From the NCBI GenBank assembly GCA_963978895.1, contig CAXBUH010000050.1, positions 149,001 to 213,000 on the forward strand: DNA of 64,000 nucleotides. The letters run 5' to 3'. The stretch comes from Erpobdella octoculata. Its lineage: Eukaryota > Annelida > Clitellata > Hirudinida > Erpobdellidae. A program made the position numbers and the translations under genes. Shown one piece after another: positions 34,790 through 47,040 of the stretch; position 1 is the stretch's first letter; each line of letters starts with the position of its first letter. The notes beneath the pieces were generated by a model. It was not told where the DNA came from and searched no databases. It saw only the letters and a program-made list of their open reading frames with translations.

Positions 34790-35150
34790 ACGGGCCAAGC
34801 CGTTATTTTAGTCTCTTCATATGGCCCTGCCCAACCCTTAAATCAGGGTGGGACAGGCCGAGATTTTTAACCAAGTATATAGACATTTTATTGATTTTAG
34901 GGTGTTCAGACGGGCCGGGCTAAACCTGAAATCAAGGTGGGGCGGGCCGAAGTTTTTCATCAAGTATATAGAACTTCTAGGCCTGTAAAAACGGGCCGGG
35001 CCCATATTAGACGAGCCGTGCCGGGCCAGGAATTTCAGTTTTTGAAACGGGCTGGGCCAAGTTGTCGACGGGCCGAGCCGAGACCTAGATCCGTGCAGTA
35101 CTCTACTATGTATGCACGGTTGAAATTCTCTAATTTCATGCGAGCGAAGC
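34790..35150. repeat. GGGCCGGGCC-rich Helitron 3' module
   Basis: Spaced words such as ACGGGCC, GCCGGGCC and GGCCGAG recur about every 40-60 bp with AAATCA-GGT spacers. A second copy is at 47070-47450, a partial one at 44415-44500, and an inverted one at 56740-57060. Confidence 0.85.
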
Positions 35151-35168
35151 CGCTACGGGCACTGCTAG

Positions 35169-35819
35169 TTGCTAATAAAAGCAGGCAAAGTAGTCAGTGT
35201 GATATTCTGGTTAACCGTGTTTCCTGTATTATTTTCGATTAGTTTGAGCTTAGCCTTTAACGTTTTGCGATTTGTCTCCAAAACCTCAAGTTGTTTTGCT
35301 ACTTCCTAATGTCTATGACTTAGATTATTTAATAAATTAGTAGCATTTTTACCTTTCAACAGAGCTCCGCAAATTTCGACCACGTGAGCTTCCGAATCTT
35401 TTTCTCCCACACTACAAACCACGTTGCACCGGCTTTTACCAGTAGAGAGTTCGTAACTGAAATAACGCCAAACTCCATTTTCTTGTTTTCGGCCAGAGTT
35501 TATTTTTAACTTTGTGTATACGTCGTTAAATGCAAATAAAACGATAAAAAAGGAAATCATAATAGAGATAAAAGACACAAGTTGGTCCGGTTACCTAATA
35601 TAAACAAAGAAATAAAATTTTGGAGCATTTCATTATTAAATTTTCCGGAAGCATTTTTTCCAGTTTGTATTACAGTTACTACTTTTTTTTACTATTAGTA
35701 TTACAGTTAAAGTTAACATAATTTTTCAGTTACAGTTTAAGTTAGTACTTAACTTAAATCTCTTTTTTCAGTTATTAGACTGAATTAAGTTAAAGTTACA
35801 CTTATCTCAAACAACACTG
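35169..35819 (-). mobile_element. hAT-1 family, second copy, left end lost
   Basis: Collinear with 20868-21502 and ends with the same terminal repeat (CAAACAACACTG). Its left part is replaced by Helitron-1. The right end abuts (CATA)n. Confidence 0.9.
35306..35578 (-). pseudogene. hAT transposase BED-finger exon
   Basis: The 90-residue frame carries GVWRYFSYE, a Cys pair, CGALLKGKNATNLLNNLSHRH: the WxxF, C-x-C and H-x-H layout of a BED zinc finger, the DNA-binding N-terminus of hAT transposases. The following minus-strand sequence (35200-35300) gives the basic linker (KEVAKQLEVLETNRK-like). The catalytic domain is missing, so it cannot act as a transposase. It is better preserved here than in the copy at 20620-21502. 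Confidence 0.7.
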
Positions 35820-36096
35820 ATACATACATACATACATACATACATACATACATACATACATACATACATACATACATACATACATACATACATACATACA
35901 TACATACATACATACATACATACATACATACATACATACATACATACATACATACATACATACATACATACATACATACATACATACATACATACATACA
36001 TACATACATACATACATACATACATACATACATACATACATACATACATACATACATACATACATACATACATACATACATACATACATACATACA

Positions 36097-36130
<34 letters not shown>

Positions 36131-36143
36131 CATACATACATAC
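35820..36143. repeat. (CATA)n microsatellite
   Basis: About 81 units, with hAT on the left and Gypsy-3 on the right. Met-Tyr-Val-Cys frames are artefacts. Confidence 0.97.
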
Positions 36144-37600
36144 AATCAGAACCAGAAGAAGGAGTCGACATAGAACTACTTGAAGTCCAAAACAAAGAAG
36201 AGTTAGAGGAAATTCTTATTGATTCAAAATTAGACCCACATCAAAAGCGCGAGTTGCAGCAACTTCTGCATAGCTTCAAAAATATTTTTTCGACTGTGCC
36301 AAGTGTCACCCATCTAGGAGAACACGAGATGCATCTGACCTCTTCGGACCCTATTCATCAAAAACCTTATCCACTGCCGTTTGCTCTAAGAGAGAAATTG
36401 GATGAGGAAATTGACGATATGTTTAGAAACGGGATAATAGAAGCATCCAATTCTCCATTCGTGGCACCAGTGGTCTTGGTTAAAAAGAATGACGGTACAA
36501 CAAGAATCTGCTGCGACTATCGCAAAATTAAGAAAGTGACAATTTTGGATCCAGTCCCGCAAATATTTTTCAAAATTTGTTTTGACAAAAGGCTATTGGC
36601 AGGTTCCGATGAGGCACGAAGATAAAAAGTACACGACTTTCGCAACTCATCGTGGTCTATATCAGTTTAATGTTATGCCTTTTGGATTGGTAAATGCTCC
36701 AGCTACATTTTGCAAAATAATGCGGAAATTGTTAGAAAGGTGTCCCAATATCCATAACTACCTTGACGACGTGTTGATTCATACAGATTCTTGGGAGACA
36801 CATTTGGAAGCACTGAGTTTATTTTTTACGAAGGTGAAAGAAAATAACTTGAAGGTTAAACCTTCAAAATGTCACATTGTTTACCGAGAAATAGAATTTT
36901 TGGGACATAAAATCAGTGGCCGGGGCATAGAACCTTTGGAAAAACTTATCGAAAAAATGGTAAAATCTCCGATACCAGCAACAAAAAAACAGGTACGATC
37001 TTTCCTTGGTTTAATTGGCTATTATAGAAAATTCATCCCACAGTTTGCCGAAGTTGCTTTCCCTTTAACGGAATTGGTAGAAAAGGTTTGCCAAATAAAG
37101 TGATATGGGAAAATGCACAGAAGCCTGCTTTTGGCAAACTGAAACATCATGTCTTAAGCAAACCTGTACTTAGGATACCAGAATTGTCCAACGAATTCAT
37201 CTTGCAAACAGATGCTTCTGATACAGGCATAGGAGCAGTGTTGTTCCAAAGGTGGAGTGATGGCAAATATCCGACGATGTTCCTCAGTCGGCAGTTGCTA
37301 CCCAGAGAATGACGCTATGCAACTATTGAAAAAGAATGCTTAGCAATTGTGTGGGCAATTCAAAAATGCCGCAAATACCTGTACGGTAGACCCTTTACTC
37401 TAGAGACTGATCATGAGCCTCTCAAATATCTTAACTCTTCGACGTACAGAAATGATCGCATTATGCGATGGGCATTAGCTCTTCAACCATATAGAATCAA
37501 AGTTAATTATATTAAAGGACAAGAAAATATTGGAACTGATTTTCTGAGCAGACAAGAATCCACCAAAGGTAACACAAAAACATTTAGTGTTTTCTTCGGA
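36144..37600 (+). pseudogene. Gypsy-3 Pol (RT and RNase H), Gmr1-like
   Basis: RT begins at the microsatellite edge (ELLEVQNKEELEE) and runs through YPLPFALREKLD, APVVLVKKNDG and CCDYRKI. A ~20-residue deletion with a frame change occurs near 36550. Then come TKGYWQVPMRHED, MPFGLVNAPATF, the catalytic YLDDVLIHTDSW near 36760, FLGHKISGRG and VRSFLGLIGYYRKFIP. A frame change near 37085 leads to RNase H (LQTDASDTGIGAVLFQ, LETDHEPLKYL) and the end GQENIGTDFLSRQ. A TGA at 37310 is in the RNase H region. No integrase follows RNase H: a polypurine tract comes within 70 bp. That order is known in Gmr1-like Gypsy elements, where integrase precedes RT; deletion is the alternative. Confidence 0.8.
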
Positions 37601-37865
37601 AGAGGGGGGATATGTAAGGTGTTTGATACACCTCACAAGATTTTATGAGTTTTTTTTGTAAATTAGTTTATTTAGTAACGGTATACCTTAGGTGTGTGTG
37701 TGTTTGTGCGTATGTGGGTACGTGATATTTTTATCGGTTTTATATACGTATGTAATTATGTATGTATGTATATATATATATATATGTATATGTATAAATA
37801 TATATGCATATACATATAAGTGTGCGTGTGTGTACGTGTGTGTGCTTATTATTTTTGTATCTAGG

Positions 37866-37929
<64 letters not shown>

Positions 37930-38120
37930 TATGTTTTTCCGGTTATGTGATGTTACCACTAGAAATATAATTTTGTGCATGAGTTTTTTGGAATTTGGAC
38001 AGTGTGTTGAAGTTGAGTGTTCGAGAGAAAATAAAAGTTTGTAAAAGTCGTGCTGCAAAGACAATTTGAATTAATCAAGAGATTAGTAAGAATAATAGGA
38101 GATTCTGCGAAGTGAGATAA
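37598..38120 (+). repeat. Gypsy-3 polypurine tract and putative 3' LTR
   Basis: GGAAGAGGGGGGA (37598-37610) is followed by TGTAAGGTGTTTGATACACC as the probable LTR start at 37613. The interior is TG/TA microsatellite (37692-37925), and GAGAGAAAATAAAAG near 38020 could be the polyadenylation region. The right end is not defined and no 5' LTR is present. Confidence 0.5.
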
Positions 38121-38257
38121 TTTGTGAAACCTGCATCTTTTAGTAAATATCCGATAGAAGCAGTAATAACCAGGAATAGAATTCCGGAAATCTTTTCCTA
38201 TAAACTATGCAAATTACAACGTTACGAATCGCTACTGAGCCAATTCGTTCTACGTTT

Positions 38258-38692
<435 letters not shown>

Positions 38693-38950
38693 TTTAGTAA
38701 CGAAAAATAAAGCTAATATGAAAAAGATCGACCATAGTTAACTAAAACTATAACGAAACGAAAATTCAATTTCCCAACTAAAACTAAATTAAAACTAGAG
38801 TTGTTTGTCCTAGAACTAACTAAAACTAAAATAAATAAATTCAAATATTTAGTTTCTTTTTCGTTATTTGACAATAGTTTGTAATTAAAATTCATAATGT
38901 TCATACACATCGATGTATTGAGAAACATAAACAAATTTCATTTCATTTCT
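38693..38950. other. AACTAAAACTA-rich DNA
   Basis: Words AACTAAAACTA recur at 38738-38835, with GTTTCTTTTTCGTT opposite near 38860. It resembles the subterminal parts of the hAT elements here, but no terminal repeats or duplication were found. Confidence 0.4.
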
Positions 38951-41900
38951 TTGGTTTCTCAATATCGGCCTGAAGCAAGATTTGCTGCAGATAAAACACC
39001 GGACCAAGTCCGGCCAGAAACCACCCACAGCCCCGACAGTTACCATAATCTTGCAAGTGATGAGAACAAGCAACCTCGGTCTAGAATCAATTTCCCCGCT
39101 TCTGCTAACAAAGCGGATTGTTCGAAGCTCGACGAGATACTTTCAAAGCTTCTCAAAGTGCAGATGAAAAAACTTTCAATGTTTCAGAAAGGAGGAATTC
39201 CTGGGGTTCCCGGTTGCATCGAACATTCTACCATGATCTAAGAGTCTATAAAAAGAGCAGAATCGACTCAGTTGGTACGTCGTTTGGCTTGATTTTGAGA
39301 ATGCCTATGGAGCGGTTCGTCACCAGCTGATTTAGAGAGCTTTGACGAAGCACCATGTTCCAAAATTCGTTATGGATATTCTACGACAGTGTTTTCAAGA
39401 TTTTCAACTGAGATTATTGAGTCGTGTTCAACCGAATGATTTCGTTTTCCGGTCGGTATCGCCAAGGGGTGCTCTATTTCTCCCATATTGTTTGTGCTAG
39501 CAATGCAGCTACTTCTGAATTTAGTTGGTGCAAGGATAGATGATGTTTATGTTGGCCGAGGTATTTTTATGCCACCTGTGAGAGCTTTTGTGGTCGACAC
39601 AACAATTATTTTGAATAAGTGTATTTCAATGAGACGAACTCTCGATGTCTTCAGCGATCTAATCAAATGGTGCGGAATGAGTTTTAAAGCATCTAAATCG
39701 AAAGGTCTCTCCCTGCGACAAGGTAAAATTGAAGAATACATTGTTTTCTCTGTTGATGGTAACAAGATTTTAAGCACCTCTGTTTGACTGTTTTTTACGC
39801 ATTCGAATAAAATAAAATAAAAACAATACTCCCACCTTCGAACAATTGCGATTAGCGCATAAAATTTTCATTTATTTAAATGCGCATTTTTCAAATAAAT
39901 GCGCACAATTTGTGCGCACTGCAAATAAATTCAAATAAATAGCAAACAATTGCGCATATCTGCGCAATTGTTTGCATTATTTGCAATTGTTTGCAATTAT
40001 TTGGAAAATTGTTTGCGATTATTTGATGTGAATGAAAAATTTTATACCGACATTTTTTAAGGTGAGTCAGTAAGCATTTTTTAATTACAATTCTTTTGAA
40101 AATTAGTATAAATTATAATTATTTTGATTTTTTGACATAAATTCATTTTTATTTCAAACTTTTCTTCATTAAAAAATTTCTAAAAAAATTTCTTGTTTCT
40201 GTTTAGCCGACACCGACAACACTCATACGACTGCGTTACTATTTTTCTTTTCCGCTCCACTTCTCTGTCGTCCATTTTAGCTTGCTATGAAATTCTTTCA
40301 ATCTTCTTGAAATTTCTCAATGTCAGCGACTGGTTCTGAGGAAAATGGTGTAAGTTTCAGTGTAGGAAGCAAGAGTAATCAGAATAAAAAAGTCAAGTAA
40401 AATGTTATGGAAGTATTTTAAGAAAAGTAAATCCAATGTTAAATATCATTTACAGACTCAATATCCATCCAAGTAAAATTAATAACAGAATGTTTTTTAA
40501 ATAACAAAATAAAGAACAACATAAAAGATCACTTTATGAAAAATTGAAATAATTCAGTAAAATTCACAACAAACAGTCAAGAAAATTCTTGTGAACTTTG
40601 AAATTAGAGGTACTTGAAAATATATAAAACTGCTGGTTTTTGTTGCACCAAAATTAATATTTTTATATGCGCAATTATTCGGTTTTGTTGTGCGCAATTA
40701 TTCGGTTTTTGTGCGAAATTGTGCGCGGTTTTTTCAATTAATTTGTGTTCTTGTGCGCACTTGCGAATGAGTGCGCATCAAATAAAACATTTTCTCTGAA
40801 CGTATTGGGATCGGATAAAATTGCGCACAATTGTGCGATTTTCGCATAATGCGCACAATCCCGCATCAAACGCAGGACCTTACAAGATTCCAACAGTGAG
40901 CGACGAACCGGTAAAAATTCTCGGGAGATGGTACTGTAAATCCCTGAATGATGTTGATCAGGAAAGCATGAATGCTGCTCCGCTTCAGAGCAGGTTCAAA
41001 TTGTAGATTTTGCATATTGTTTTAGTGCCAAGACCACTTTGGCTACTGACGGTCTATGAAATTGGTGTACAATTTGAGGAAAAACTAGAGAGAAAGATAG
41101 TTTGTTTTACACGCCAATGGTTGGTTTGCCTCCGGGAGAACCGCCAAGCTGAGATGTCCGTTGCGGTTTTTTATTGAAGATTTTAAGATCAGCAAACTGA
41201 AAACTCAGATGATGCTTGATAATTCAACGGAACAGAGAGTCTTCGAGGTTTAAACCAACTCTAGTCTCAGGAACCAAATAGAATGCTAAAGTTGAAATAG
41301 AGAATGCCACGGTTTCTCTTCAGTGGACTGAGCGAAGTGGAGCAGTTCAGTTGGGGCGGCATGTGTTGGTTGGAATCACAATGTCTGGTGGTCCAAGGAA
41401 AACGTTCAAATGAGATCAAAATTGAGTGTTCATGACCGACGGCAAGCAATCAAAAGCAAAAGGGTTGTGAAGAGCGCACAATTGTCACAGCAAGGTGACT
41501 GGACCAGGTAGGAAGAAACGGTTTAGCGGTTTCTATCATGGGAAGATATATGGCGCTATGCTCCAGTGCGGCTATTGGTCCTCATTAGATCGATGTATAA
41601 TCAACTGCCAACAGGCAGCAATTTAAAGAAAGTGAAGTTAATTGAGAACGACGAGTGTCAGCTCTGCGGTCAGTCACAGTCATTAATCCATATTTTTTCC
41701 TCCTGTTCCTATTCGTTTTCTCATGGTAGATATATGTGGCATGACACCTCTCATTCCAAAAGCAGCTGGTTTTTGTGACAAAGGCCTGCCAAAAAGCCAA
41801 ATCAATGGAGGTGAAACCATGGAGAAAGTTTTACTTTTTGAGAGAGGAATTGCTGCAGCTAAATTGCCCAAGAAGAATCATCGCCGAAGGAGAGAACATA

Positions 41901-42384
41901 TTCCATGCAGCTAACGATTGAAGGGTTTCTGCCGATCTAAAAACAGAGAAGGAAATCGTGCAATTAAATAAATTTCTGCGGCAGCGGAATCGGCTTCATT
42001 TTGAATATGGTTTCTAAGAGAGAAAAAAAAAGAATTTCCAAATTTAGAAGCCGCTCTCCTCACTCTGCAAAAATAAAATTGCTTCTATTTCTAATGGAGC
42101 GAAGCCGTTTTGCCGTCGAAGGTTTCCCATTTGAATAGTTTAAATTTCTTCAATGTTGCGGGTTTATTTGCATTGAACATGTACGTTGAATATATGCCAT
42201 GATGCAAAGAAAAAGAGAAATTCGTTGTTGTAAAAGAATGACATTTTTTGCCGGAGGACGTTCGTCTGCCAAACATGGCTCACCCCCCCCCCCTAGAACG
42301 TCAAGAAATTAAAGAGCCGAAACGTTTGGTTGAAGGGAGGTTTTTTTCCTGATGACTTCCGCAGTAAAGCTCTTTAGGAGTCTG
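38951..42384 (+). mobile_element. REL-LINE copy A, ending at (CATA)n
   Basis: This LINE is distinct from the R4-like one. 39100-39780 gives RT: GIPGVPGCIEHSTM, WLDFENAYGA-like sequence near 39290, AKGCSISPILFVLAMQ near 39470 and FVVDTT near 39590 in place of an FADD-type box. A hAT (39771-40882) splits the ORF. It resumes with IPTVSDEPVKILGRWYCKS. 41566-41778 has RSMYNQLPTGSN and the knuckle CQLCGQSQSLIHIFSSC. 41800-41940 continues to SADLK. The 3' UTR (41950-42384) ends GTACATACACAC and passes directly into (CATA)n. Many frame changes. Same family as copy B. Confidence 0.75.
39771..40882. mobile_element. hAT-3, non-autonomous hAT in REL-LINE copy A
   Basis: Ends TAAGCACCTCTGTTTGA and the complement of TAAGGTCCTGCGTTTGA match at most positions. 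Flanks CAAGATTT (39763-39770) and CAAGATTC (40883-40890) are an 8-bp duplication with one difference. The LINE coding sequence is continuous once it is removed. Subterminal regions are crowded with TTTGCGCA/TGCGCAAT words. A short frame starting MSATGSEENGVSFSV near 40321 may be a transposase first exon; nothing else of a transposase remains. Confidence 0.85.
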
Positions 42385-43016
42385 TACATACACACATACA
42401 TACATACATACATACATACATACATACATACATACATACATACATACATACATACATACATACATACATACATACATACATACATACATACATACATACA
42501 TACATACATACATACAAACATAGATACATACATACATACATATATACAAACATACATAGATAGATACAGACATACATACATACATACATACATACATACA
42601 TACATACATACAAACATACATACATACATACATACATACATACATACATACATACATACATACATACATACATACATACATACATACATACATACATACA
42701 TACATACATACATACATACATACATACATACATACATACATACATACATACATACATACATACATACATACATACATACATACATACATACATACATACA
42801 TACATACATACATACATACATACATACATACATACATACATACATACATACATACATACATACATACATACATACATACATACATACATACATACATACA
42901 TACATACATACATACATACATACATACATACATACATACATACATACATACATACATACATACATACATACATACATACATACATACATACATACATACA
43001 TACATACATACATACA
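42385..43016. repeat. (CATA)n microsatellite
   Basis: About 158 units with variants near 42514-42613 (CAAACATAGATACA and similar). REL-LINE copy A lies to the left and Helitron-2 to the right. Confidence 0.97.
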
Positions 43017-43299
43017 TCTATATATATAAAAGAACATGTCCTGACTGACTGACTGACTGACTGACTGACTGACTGACAGATGACTGACTGATAATCAACG
43101 CCGAGCTCATACGCCTCATCCTAGGAACGTGAAATTTGGAACTTATATTACTTTTATAGCGTAAACATCCGCTAAGAAAGGATTTTTGAAAATTTTGCTC
43201 CTGAGGGGAAAAAACTGAAAAACAATTTTTTTTCTAAAACAATGTATATCTCGAAAACCAAAAATGAGGAGATTTTGAAATTTGGTATATAGATTCCTT

Positions 43300-46200
43300 T
43301 TGAAAAATAAAAAGATATGTGTTTCACCATTTTTTGAAAATTCGGTTTCCCGGACCTCAAATGTGGGTTGGAAAATTGGGTTATTTGGTTTTTAAAGTAG
43401 CTTTTACTCAAAAACTGTTAATGCTACAGGAGTAAAAATTAGTATTTAGTTTCTACTCCAAAAATAATGAAATACGTGTTTTAGCATTTTTTGAAAATTT
43501 GGTTTCCAGGACTTCAAATGTTGGGTGGAAAATAGGGCTATTTGTCTTTTATAGTAACTGCTACTCAAAAACAGTAAATACCACAGATGTAAAAATTATT
43601 ATTTAGTTTCTTTTATAAAAATAAAGATATACGTGTTTCACCATTTTTCACAAATTTGGTTTCCCGGACCTCAAATGTGGGCTGGAAAATTGGGTTATTT
43701 AGTTTTTAAAGTAGCTTCTACTCAAAAACTGTTAATGCTACAGGAGTAAAAATTAGTATTTAGTTTCTACTTCAAAAATAATGAAATACGTGTTTTAGCA
43801 TTTTTTTTAAATTTGGTTTCCAGGACTTCAAATGTGGGGTGGAAAATAGGGTTATTTGTTTTTTAAAGTAACTGCTACTCAAAAACTGTAAATACCACAG
43901 ATGTAAAAATTAGTATTTAGTTTCTATTCTAAAAATAAAGATATACGTGTTTCACCATTTTTTTACAAATTTGGTTATAGGACCTTAAATGTGGGGTGGA
44001 CAATAGGATTACTTGGTTTTTAAAGTTGCTGCTACTCAAAAACTGTGAATGCTACAAAAGTAAAAATTAGTATTTAGTTTCTACTCTAAAAATAATGATA
44101 TACGTGTTTCACCATTTTTTGAAATTTTGGTTTTCAGGACCTCAAATGTGGGGTGGAAAAAAGGTTTCTTTGGTTTTTAAAGTAACTGCTACTCAAAAAC
44201 TGTGAATGCTACAGATGTCAAAATTAGTATTTAGTATATACTCAAAAAATAATGATATAAGTGTTTCAACATTTTTTAAAAATTTGGTTTCCAGGACCTC
44301 AAATGTGGGGTGGAAATAAGGGTTATTTGATTTCAAAATAACTGCTACTCAAAAACTGTAAGTGCTACAAATGTAAAAATTAGTATTTTGAAGTTTTGTG
44401 CCGGTTAAAAGTAGCTAAGTCCAGTTTATCACCGGCCGGGTCAAGCCTTTATTTTAGAGTCTTCACACGGGCCAGGCCAAACCTTAAATCAAGGTTTTTT
44501 TACAAATTTGGTTTCCCGGACCTCAAATGTGGGTTGGAAAATTGGGTTATTTGGTTTTTAAAGTAGCTTCTACTCAAAAACTGTTAATGCTACAAAAGTA
44601 AAAATTAGTATTTAGTTTCTACTCTAAAAATAATGATATACGGGATTCACAATTTTTTGAAAATTTGGTTTCCAGGACTTCAAATGTGGGGTGGAAAATA
44701 GGGTTATTTGGTTTTTAAAGTAACTGCTACTCAACAACTGTAATTGCCACAGATGTAAAAATTAATACTTAGTATCTACTCAAAAAAAAAGATATACGTG
44801 TTTCATCATTTTTTGGGTTATTTGGTTTTTAAAGTAGCTGCTACTCAAAAACTGTTAATGCTACAGAAATAAAAATTAGTATTTAGTTTCTACTCCAAAA
44901 ATAATGAAATACGTGTTTTAGCATTTTTTGAAAAATTTGGTTTCCAGGACCTCAAATGTAAGGTGCAAAATAGAGTTATTTGATTTTAAAAATTACTGCT
45001 ACTCAAAAACTGTAAGTGGTAATATATATCTATATATATAAAAGAGCATGTCCTGACTGACTGACTGACTGACTGACTGACTGACTGATGACTGACTGAT
45101 AATCAACGCCGAGCTCAAACGCCTCATCCTAGGAACGTGAAATTTGGAACTTATATTACTTTTATAGCGTAAACATCCGCTAAAAAAGGATTTTTTTAAA
45201 TTTTGCTCCTGAGGGGAAAAAACTGGAAAACAAATTTTTTTCTAAAACAATGTATATCTCGAAAACCAAAAATGAGGAGATTTTGAAATTTGGTATATAG
45301 ATTCCTTTTGAAAAATAAAAAGATATGTGTTTCACCATTTTTTGAAAATTCGGTTTCCCGGACCTCAAATGTGGGTTGGAAAATTGGGTTATTTGGTTTT
45401 TAAAGTAGCTTCTACTCAAAAACTGTTAATGCTACAGGAGTAAAAATTAGTATTTAGTTTCTACTCCAAAAATAATGAAATACGTGTTTTAGCATTTTTT
45501 GAAAATTTGGTTTCCAGGACTTCAAATGTGGGGTGGAAAATAGGGCTAATTGTCTTTTATAGTAACTGCTACTCAAAAACAGTAAATACCACAGATGTAA
45601 AAATTATTATTTAGTTTTTTTTCTAAAAATAAAGATATACGTGTTTCACCATTTTTTACAAATTTGGTTTCCCGGACCTCAAATGTGGGTTGGAAAATTG
45701 GGTTATTTGGTTTTTAAAGTAGCTTCTACTCAAAAACTGTTAATGCTACAAAAGTAAAAATTAGTATTTAGTTTCTACTCTAAAAATAATGATATACGGG
45801 TTTCACAATTTTTTGAAAATTTGGTTTCCAGGACTTCAAATGTGGGGTGGGAAATAGGGTTATTTAGTTTTTAAAGTAACTGCTACTCAACAACTGTAAT
45901 TGCCACAGATGTAAAAATTAAAACTTAGTATCTACTAAAAAAAAAGATATACGTGTTTCATCATTTTTTGGGTTATTTGGTTTTTAAAGTAGCTGCTACT
46001 CAAAAACTGTTAATGCTACAGAAATAAAAATTAGTATTTAGTTTCTACTCCAAAAATAATGAAATACGTGTTTTAGCATTTTTTGAAAAATTTGGTTTCC
46101 AGGACCTCAAATGTAAGGTGCGAAATAGAGTTATTTGATTTTAAAAATTACTGCTACTCAAAAACTGTAAGTGGTAATATATATATCTATATATATATAA

Positions 46201-47040
46201 GAACATGTCCTGACTGACTGACTGACTGACTGACTGACTGACTGACTGACTGACTGACTGACTGACTGACTGACTGACTGACTGACTGACTGACTGACTG
46301 ACTGACTGACTGACTGACTGACTGACTGACTGACTGACTGACTGACTGACTGACTGACTGACTTATAATCAACGCCGAGCTCAAACGTTTCATCCTAGGA
46401 ACGTGAAATTTGAAACTTATATTACTTTTATTGCGTAAGCATCCACTAAGAAATGATTTTTTTAAATTTTGCTCCTGAGGGGAAAAAACTGGAAAACAAA
46501 CTTTTTTCTAAAACAATGTATATCTCGAAAACCAAAAACGAGGAAATTTTGAAATTTGGTATATGGATTCTTCTTGAAATATAAAAAGATACGTGTTTCA
46601 CCATTTTTTTGAAACTTCGGTTTCCCGGACCTCAAATGTGGGTTGGAAAATTGGGTTATTTGGTTTTTAAAGTAGCTGCTACTCAAAAACTGTGAATGCA
46701 GCAGGAGTAAAAATTAGTATTTAGTTTCTACTCCAAAAATAATGATATACGTGTTTTACAATTTTTTGTAAATTTGGTTTCCAGGACTTCAAATATGGGG
46801 TGGAAAATAGTGTTACTTGGTTTTTAAAGTAACTGCTACTCAAAAACTGTAAATGCTACAAAAGTAAAATTAGTATTTAGTTTCTACTCTAAAAATAATG
46901 ATATACGTGTTTCACCATTTTTTGAAAATTTGGTTCCCAGGACCTCAAATGTGAAGTGGAAAAAGGGTTATTCGATTTTAAAATAACTGCTACTCAAAAA
47001 CTGTTAGTGCTACAGATGTGAAAATTAGTATTTTGAGGTT
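43300..47040. repeat. ~155-bp satellite units in Helitron-2
   Basis: The phrase CTACTCAAAAACTG returns at intervals of about 148-166 bp, with runs at 43320-44390, 44500-45020, 45340-46170 and 46610-47020. The modules 43017-45028 and 45029-46185 are nearly identical over their first ~600 bp. Confidence 0.9.
46208..46363. repeat. (TGAC)n microsatellite, expanded
   Basis: About 38 units in the third 5' module. The equivalent tract is much shorter at 29985-30006, 43042-43093 and 45053-45095. Confidence 0.95.

Larger units (their letters stand above)
29957..35168 (+). mobile_element. Helitron-1, non-autonomous, containing Gypsy-2
   Basis: Begins TCTATATATATATAAAAG after an A and ends GGGCACTGCTAG before a T, with the hairpin AGCG-AAGC-CGCT about 16 bp before the end. 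This fits Helitron rules (TC...CTRR, A/T insertion, no duplication). The 5' part has (TGAC)n and a GTGAAATTTGG phrase; the middle has ~155-bp satellite units (30230-30830); the 3' part is rich in GGGCCGGGCC-like words. Without Gypsy-2 it is about 1.3 kb. No Rep/helicase is present. Confidence 0.8.

Noticed and set aside
38693..38950. AACTAAAACTA-rich stretch as a further hAT
   Set aside because: No terminal inverted repeat with an 8-bp duplication could be found.
42357..42385. CTGATGA near the REL-LINE 3' end as a hammerhead
   Set aside because: GAAA is altered, stem II is poor and stem I does not pair; copy B lacks the core as well. Kept only as a conserved 3' UTR hairpin.
42301..43037. Long Met-Tyr-Val-Cys or His-Thr-Tyr-Ile open frames over (CATA)n
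   Set aside because: They are translations of a tetranucleotide repeat open on both strands in several frames; no protein is implied. The same holds at 35785-36195, 54524-55686 and 63285-63783.
43172..43411. 79-residue frames starting MSKSYFKNQITQFSN (also 30087, 45180 and 46462)
   Set aside because: They recur because the Helitron 5' module is repeated; frames shift between copies and no domain is seen.
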